A stretch of DNA of 10,275 nucleotides from Rhodoferax sp. Its GTDB lineage: Bacteria > Pseudomonadota > Gammaproteobacteria > Burkholderiales > Burkholderiaceae_C. A program made the position numbers and the translations under genes. The stretch covers positions 1-10,275 of the forward strand of contig JAEMRG010000055.1 of NCBI GenBank assembly GCA_016463455.1, given 5' to 3'. Of the stretch, positions 7,002 to 10,275 are shown piece after piece (the first letter of the stretch is position 1; each line of letters opens with the position of its first letter). The notes beneath the pieces were generated by a model. The model saw nothing but the letters and a program-made list of their open reading frames with translations. It made no database searches and was not told the DNA's origin.

Positions 7002-7928
7002 ATGGCGTTTTCCCTCGATCCATGGATGGCGCAGCACCTGCAGAGTGTGGAGCAGTCGCTTGAAGGCTTTCTGACTCTGCATGCCCCCGCTGGCAGCCCT
7101 TGGGCCGCCCCCGAGGATTTGAGCCAGGCCATGCGCTACGCCGTACTCGACGGCGGCAAGCGTCTGCGCCCCCTGCTGGTGCTTGCCGCCTTTGAGGCGG
7201 TGCGTGGCGCACCGGCATCCGCACTAGACCCGGCGCCCATGCGGGCTGCCTGCGCAGTGGAGCTGATACACGCCTATTCCTTGGTGCACGATGACATGCC
7301 CTGTATGGACAACGATGTGCTGCGCCGTGGCAAACCGACGGTGCATGTGCAATTTGGCCAAGCCAGTGCGTTGCTGGCCGGAGACGCATTGCAAACACTG
7401 GCTTTTGAAGTGCTGACGCCATTAGATGACAGCGTGGACCCAGCGGTCCAGGCGCGCCTGTGTGCGCTTTTGTCCCGGGCCTCGGGTCGGGTCGGTATGG
7501 CGGGCGGCCAGGCGATTGATTTGTCCAGCGTGGGCTTGGCCCTGACCGAAGCAAGCCTGCGCCATATGCACCAGCTTAAGACCGGTGCTCTGTTGCAAGC
7601 TAGCGTGATGATGGGCGCCGCCTGCGGCCCAGCCTCGGTCGCGACAATGCAGGCGTTGGAGGCCTTTGGGCAAGCCATAGGCCTGGCCTTCCAGGTGGTG
7701 GATGATGTGCTGGATGTGACGGCGGATTCGGCCACCCTGGGGAAGACGGCCGGCAAGGATGCTGACAACGACAAGCCCACTTATGTTTCACTGATGGGGC
7801 TGGAGCGCAGTCGCGCTTATGCGGCCACCCTGGCCGGACAGGCCCATGCCGCACTGCAGGGCAGCGGCCTGCCAGATACCTCTGCGCTGGCCGCCTTAGC
7901 GGAAATGGTGGTACACCGTGCTCACTGA
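7002..7928 (+). CDS. ispA: Farnesyl diphosphate synthase (short-chain polyprenyl synthase)
   Basis: This 308-residue cytoplasmic prenyltransferase condenses isopentenyl diphosphate with dimethylallyl and then geranyl diphosphate to give farnesyl diphosphate, the precursor of quinone side chains and undecaprenyl carrier. GGKRLRP (51-57) binds diphosphate. The first aspartate-rich motif is DDMPCMD (97-103), the DDx4D form with the two-residue insert typical of bacterial FPP synthases. The second is DDVLD (234-238), followed by GKTAGKD (247-253). All catalytic residues expected are present. Length agrees with E. coli IspA (299). The start at 7002 is chosen for GAGG at 6995-6998, tight spacing after xseB, and the typical N-terminus. 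The frame is open back to 6708, but that part lies across xseB and is not protein-like. Geranyl or geranylgeranyl synthase activity cannot be excluded by eye. Confidence 0.93.
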   Translation: MAFSLDPWMAQHLQSVEQSLEGFLTLHAPAGSPWAAPEDLSQAMRYAVLDGGKRLRPLLVLAAFEAVRGAPASALDPAPMRAACAVELIHAYSLVHDDMPCMDNDVLRRGKPTVHVQFGQASALLAGDALQTLAFEVLTPLDDSVDPAVQARLCALLSRASGRVGMAGGQAIDLSSVGLALTEASLRHMHQLKTGALLQASVMMGAACGPASVATMQALEAFGQAIGLAFQVVDDVLDVTADSATLGKTAGKDADNDKPTYVSLMGLERSRAYAATLAGQAHAALQGSGLPDTSALAALAEMVVHRAH

Positions 7929-8008
7929 ACGCTTTACCATTGGCGTAAAAACGGATAGCCTAAGCCCTTTGTACGCTTAAGTTGACACTTTTAATCGATT
8001 TGACCCCT

Positions 8009-9922
8009 ATGCCAGATAACGCCAAGCCCACGACAGCCCTGTTGCAGCAGATCAATAGTCCCCACGACCTGCGCCGCTTGCCGCGCTCGGATCTGCCCCG
8101 CGTGGCCGACGAGTTGCGCAGCTACTTGCTGCACAGCGTCGCGCAAACCGGCGGGCACCTTAGTTCCAACCTAGGCACCGTTGAACTCAGCATCGCCATG
8201 CACTATGTGTTTGACACTCCGCGCGACCGTTTTGTCTGGGACGTGGGCCACCAGACCTACCCGCACAAAATCCTGACCGGACGGCGCGACCGCATGTCCA
8301 CCCTGCGCCAGTTGGGTGGCCTGAGCGGCTTTCCGCAGCGGGCCGAAAGCGAGTACGACACCTTTGGCACCGCGCATTCCAGTACCTCGATTTCTGCCGC
8401 CCTGGGCATGGCCATGGCGGCCAAGATCAAAGGCGACCAGCGCTATTCTGTGGCGGTGATCGGCGACGGCGCCCTGACGGCGGGCATGGCGTTTGAGGCC
8501 ATGAACAATGCCGGCGTGGAAGATTGCCGCTTGCTGGTGATCCTGAACGACAACGAAATGAGCATCAGCCCCCCGGTGGGCGCGCTCAATCGCTACTTAG
8601 CGCAATTGATGAGCGGGCAGTTTTATGCAAAAGCCAAAAGCGTAGGTAAAAGCGTGCTCAAAGGCGCGCCCACTTTGTTCGAGCTGGCCAAGCGCATTGA
8701 GGAGCACGCCAAAGGCATGGTGGTGCCCGCCACCTTGTTTGAACAATTTGGGTTTAATTACATAGGCCCCATCGACGGCCACGACCTGGACTCCCTGATT
8801 CCCACGCTGGAGAACATCAAGCAACTCACCGGGCCGCAGTTTTTGCATGTGATTACCCGCAAAGGGCAGGGCTACCAGATGGCCGAGGCCGATCCGATCG
8901 CCTACCACGGGCCGAGCAAATTCGACCCATCGATTGGTATTCAAAAACCATCGGTCGCGCCCAAAACTACGTTTACCCAGATCTTTGGCAATTGGCTGTG
9001 CGACATGGCGGCGCAGGACGAGCGGCTCGTGGGCATCACCCCGGCCATGCGCGAGGGCTCGGGCCTGGTGGAGTTTGAAAAACGCTTTCCCAAGCGCTAC
9101 TTTGACGTGGGCATTGCCGAGCAGCACTCGGTGACCTTTGCCGCCGGATTGGCCACCGAGGGCCTCAAGCCCGTGCTGGCTATTTATTCCACCTTCTTGC
9201 AACGCGGCTATGACCAGTTGATCCACGATGTGGCGATTCAAAACCTGCCGGTGGTGTTTGCGCTGGACCGCGCTGGCCTCGTCGGTGCGGACGGTGCCAC
9301 CCACGCCGGCAACTACGACATCGCCTACCTGCGCTGCATCCCGAATATGAGCATTGCCTGCCCGGCTGATGAAAACGAATGCCGCCAATTGCTCAGTTCG
9401 GCTTTCGAGCAAAACCACCCGGTGGCCGTGCGCTATCCACGCGGCGCTGGGGTGGGTGTCGCGGTACAGCCCAGCTTAGAGGGCTTGCCCTTTGGGAAAG
9501 GCGAGATTCGCCTGCATGGCGACAGCATTGCCCTATTGGCCTTCGGTACGCTCTTGTATCCGGCCATGGCGGTGGCCGACAAACTGGGACTGACGGCAGT
9601 CAATATGCGCTGGGCCAAACCCTTGGACACCGAATTGCTTTTGCAAGTGGCCCGCAACCACGCGGCCATTGTGACGGTGGAAGATGCGGCCGTCATGGGC
9701 GGCGCCGGTAGCGCGGTGCAAGAGGCCTTGCAAGCGGCGGGCGTGGTGCTGCCGGTGCTCAGCCTGGGCCTGCCGGATCTGTTTATCGAACACGGCGACC
9801 CGGCCAAACTCATGTCCATGCACGGTTTGGATGCTGCGGGCATCGAAGCGTCTATCCACTTGCGCTTTGCCGGGCTATTAGCACAGGCTTCCAAGGGAAA
9901 ACCCCTGCCTAAAGCGGCCTGA
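8009..9922 (+). CDS. dxs: 1-deoxy-D-xylulose-5-phosphate synthase
   Basis: This 637-residue thiamine-diphosphate enzyme joins pyruvate and glyceraldehyde 3-phosphate to form DXP. That is the first step of the MEP isoprenoid pathway and also feeds thiamine and pyridoxal synthesis. The ThDP motif runs from GDG (152-154) to NDN (180-182). His50 in GGHLSSNLG, Glu371 in GIAEQHS, Asp428 and His432 in VGADGATHAG all match the catalytic set of E. coli Dxs (H49, E370, D427, H431). The transketolase pyrimidine-binding domain spans about 320-485 and the C-terminal domain about 500-620. ATG 8009 is preferred. A TTG at 7982 would add nine residues (MTLLIDLTP) not expected in the family; neither start has a clear ribosome site. 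The gene lies 80 bases after ispA and is probably in the same operon, supplying the precursor flux that IspA uses. The gap holds only a weak 5-bp hairpin (7961-7979) and an isolated TTGACA (7982-7987) with no good -10. Confidence 0.95.
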   Translation: MPDNAKPTTALLQQINSPHDLRRLPRSDLPRVADELRSYLLHSVAQTGGHLSSNLGTVELSIAMHYVFDTPRDRFVWDVGHQTYPHKILTGRRDRMSTLRQLGGLSGFPQRAESEYDTFGTAHSSTSISAALGMAMAAKIKGDQRYSVAVIGDGALTAGMAFEAMNNAGVEDCRLLVILNDNEMSISPPVGALNRYLAQLMSGQFYAKAKSVGKSVLKGAPTLFELAKRIEEHAKGMVVPATLFEQFGFNYIGPIDGHDLDSLIPTLENIKQLTGPQFLHVITRKGQGYQMAEADPIAYHGPSKFDPSIGIQKPSVAPKTTFTQIFGNWLCDMAAQDERLVGITPAMREGSGLVEFEKRFPKRYFDVGIAEQHSVTFAAGLATEGLKPVLAIYSTFLQRGYDQLIHDVAIQNLPVVFALDRAGLVGADGATHAGNYDIAYLRCIPNMSIACPADENECRQLLSSAFEQNHPVAVRYPRGAGVGVAVQPSLEGLPFGKGEIRLHGDSIALLAFGTLLYPAMAVADKLGLTAVNMRWAKPLDTELLLQVARNHAAIVTVEDAAVMGGAGSAVQEALQAAGVVLPVLSLGLPDLFIEHGDPAKLMSMHGLDAAGIEASIHLRFAGLLAQASKGKPLPKAA

Positions 9923-9930
9923 GGTCTTCC

Positions 9931-9936
9931 TACAAT
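9931..9936 (+). promoter_or_regulatory. Candidate -10 for the TRAP binding-protein gene
   Basis: TACAAT followed by CGCG lies nine bases after the dxs stop codon, in the style of many Burkholderiales promoters. There is no convincing -35 upstream (it would fall in the last dxs codons). The 99-base gap 9923-10021 shows no hairpin plus T tract to terminate dxs transcription. It does contain a 7-base direct repeat CGTTGGC at 9949-9955 and 9964-9970. Confidence 0.3.
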
Positions 9937-10021
9937 CGCGCTTGGACGCGTTGGCAGGCAGCTCGTTGGCGTACGCTTTGCTGATGGCCTGAATTTCTTT
10001 CACCCTTAAATGGAGTTAACT

Positions 10022-10275
10022 ATGGATCGTCGTTCGATAATTAAAAATGCCGGCATCGCGGGCGTGTTGGCGGCAGGCGCTGCACCCGCAGTTCATGCGC
10101 AGGCAACTTTGCGTTGGCGCTGTGCTTCCAGTTTCCCCAAAGCGCTGGATACGCTGTTTGGCGTGTGCGATGTGTTCGCGAAAAAAGTGGGCGAGATGAG
10201 CGGTGGTAAGTTCACCATCAGCACCCATGCGGCTGGCGAGTTGATGCCCGCCTTTGGCGTGTTGGACGGCGTGTC
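10022..10275 (+). CDS. TRAP transporter periplasmic substrate-binding protein (DctP family), N-terminal part
   Basis: Eighty-four residues are visible; the gene runs off the right edge. The N-terminus has a twin-arginine-like signal (DRRSIIK, residues 2-8), a hydrophobic Ala/Gly-rich core (10-24), and a likely cleavage site after VHA (residue 26). The mature start, LRWRCASSFPKALDTLFG, then VFAKKVGEMSGGKFTI and HAAGELMPAFGVLDGV, is typical of DctP-family binding proteins, particularly the branch annotated for mannitol/chloroaromatic or keto-acid-type substrates. The family captures organic acids in the periplasm for a sodium- or proton-driven DctQM membrane unit, whose genes would lie beyond the window. 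ATG 10022 has a good ribosome site, GGAG at 10012-10015 with a spacing of six. The substrate is unknown. It is probably unrelated in function to dxs. Confidence 0.88.
   Translation, partial: MDRRSIIKNAGIAGVLAAGAAPAVHAQATLRWRCASSFPKALDTLFGVCDVFAKKVGEMSGGKFTISTHAAGELMPAFGVLDGV

Noticed and set aside
8597..9418. 273-codon open frame antisense to dxs.
   Set aside because: It is a complement of well-conserved dxs coding sequence. No ribosome site or recognisable domain.

Overview
The window looks like chromosome from a GC-rich betaproteobacterium, most likely Burkholderiales and probably Comamonadaceae (Rhodoferax/Polaromonas-like). The basis is the xseB-ispA-dxs gene order, the protein flavour, and TACAAT-type -10 hexamers. 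This is inference; no 16S or other marker is present. It is gene-dense and mostly ordinary. I see no tRNA, rRNA, CRISPR array, insertion sequence or prophage gene.

Region 1 (1-3448, + strand) is a polyamine-type (PotFGHI-like) ABC importer operon. It holds the C-terminal end of the periplasmic binding protein, an intrinsic terminator, two inner-membrane permeases (potH- and potI-like) and the ATPase (potG-like, GTG start with a strong ribosome binding site). The terminator between the binding protein and the permeases probably keeps binding protein in excess over membrane subunits.

Region 2 (3492-6538, - strand) holds three genes transcribed towards the ABC operon. In transcription order they are a Rieske non-haem iron oxygenase alpha subunit, an EamA/DMT-family permease that overlaps it by 4 bases (ATGA), and a two-domain mercaptopyruvate-type sulfurtransferase. 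The sulfurtransferase sits behind a GC-rich hairpin and may be a separate unit. The oxygenase-permease pair, whose substrate is unknown, is the part of the window most likely to hold undescribed biology.

Region 3 (6539-6750) is the divergent intergenic region between the Rieske gene and xseB. It contains a TACAAT -10 candidate for the Rieske gene, a 15-bp imperfect dyad beside it, two small GC-rich hairpins in the expected Rieske leader, and an AT-rich stretch with a possible xseB promoter.

Region 4 (6751-9922, + strand) is the housekeeping cluster xseB (exonuclease VII small subunit), ispA (farnesyl diphosphate synthase) and dxs (1-deoxy-D-xylulose-5-phosphate synthase). ispA and dxs catalyse a late and the first step of isoprenoid precursor synthesis. 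Key catalytic motifs are intact in both.

Region 5 (9923-10275) is a 99-bp gap followed by the start of a TRAP-transporter periplasmic binding protein with a Tat-like signal peptide, cut off by the window edge.

No clearly novel multi-gene system was found. The findings are modest and concern the Rieske/EamA unit, its control region, and operon-level features.
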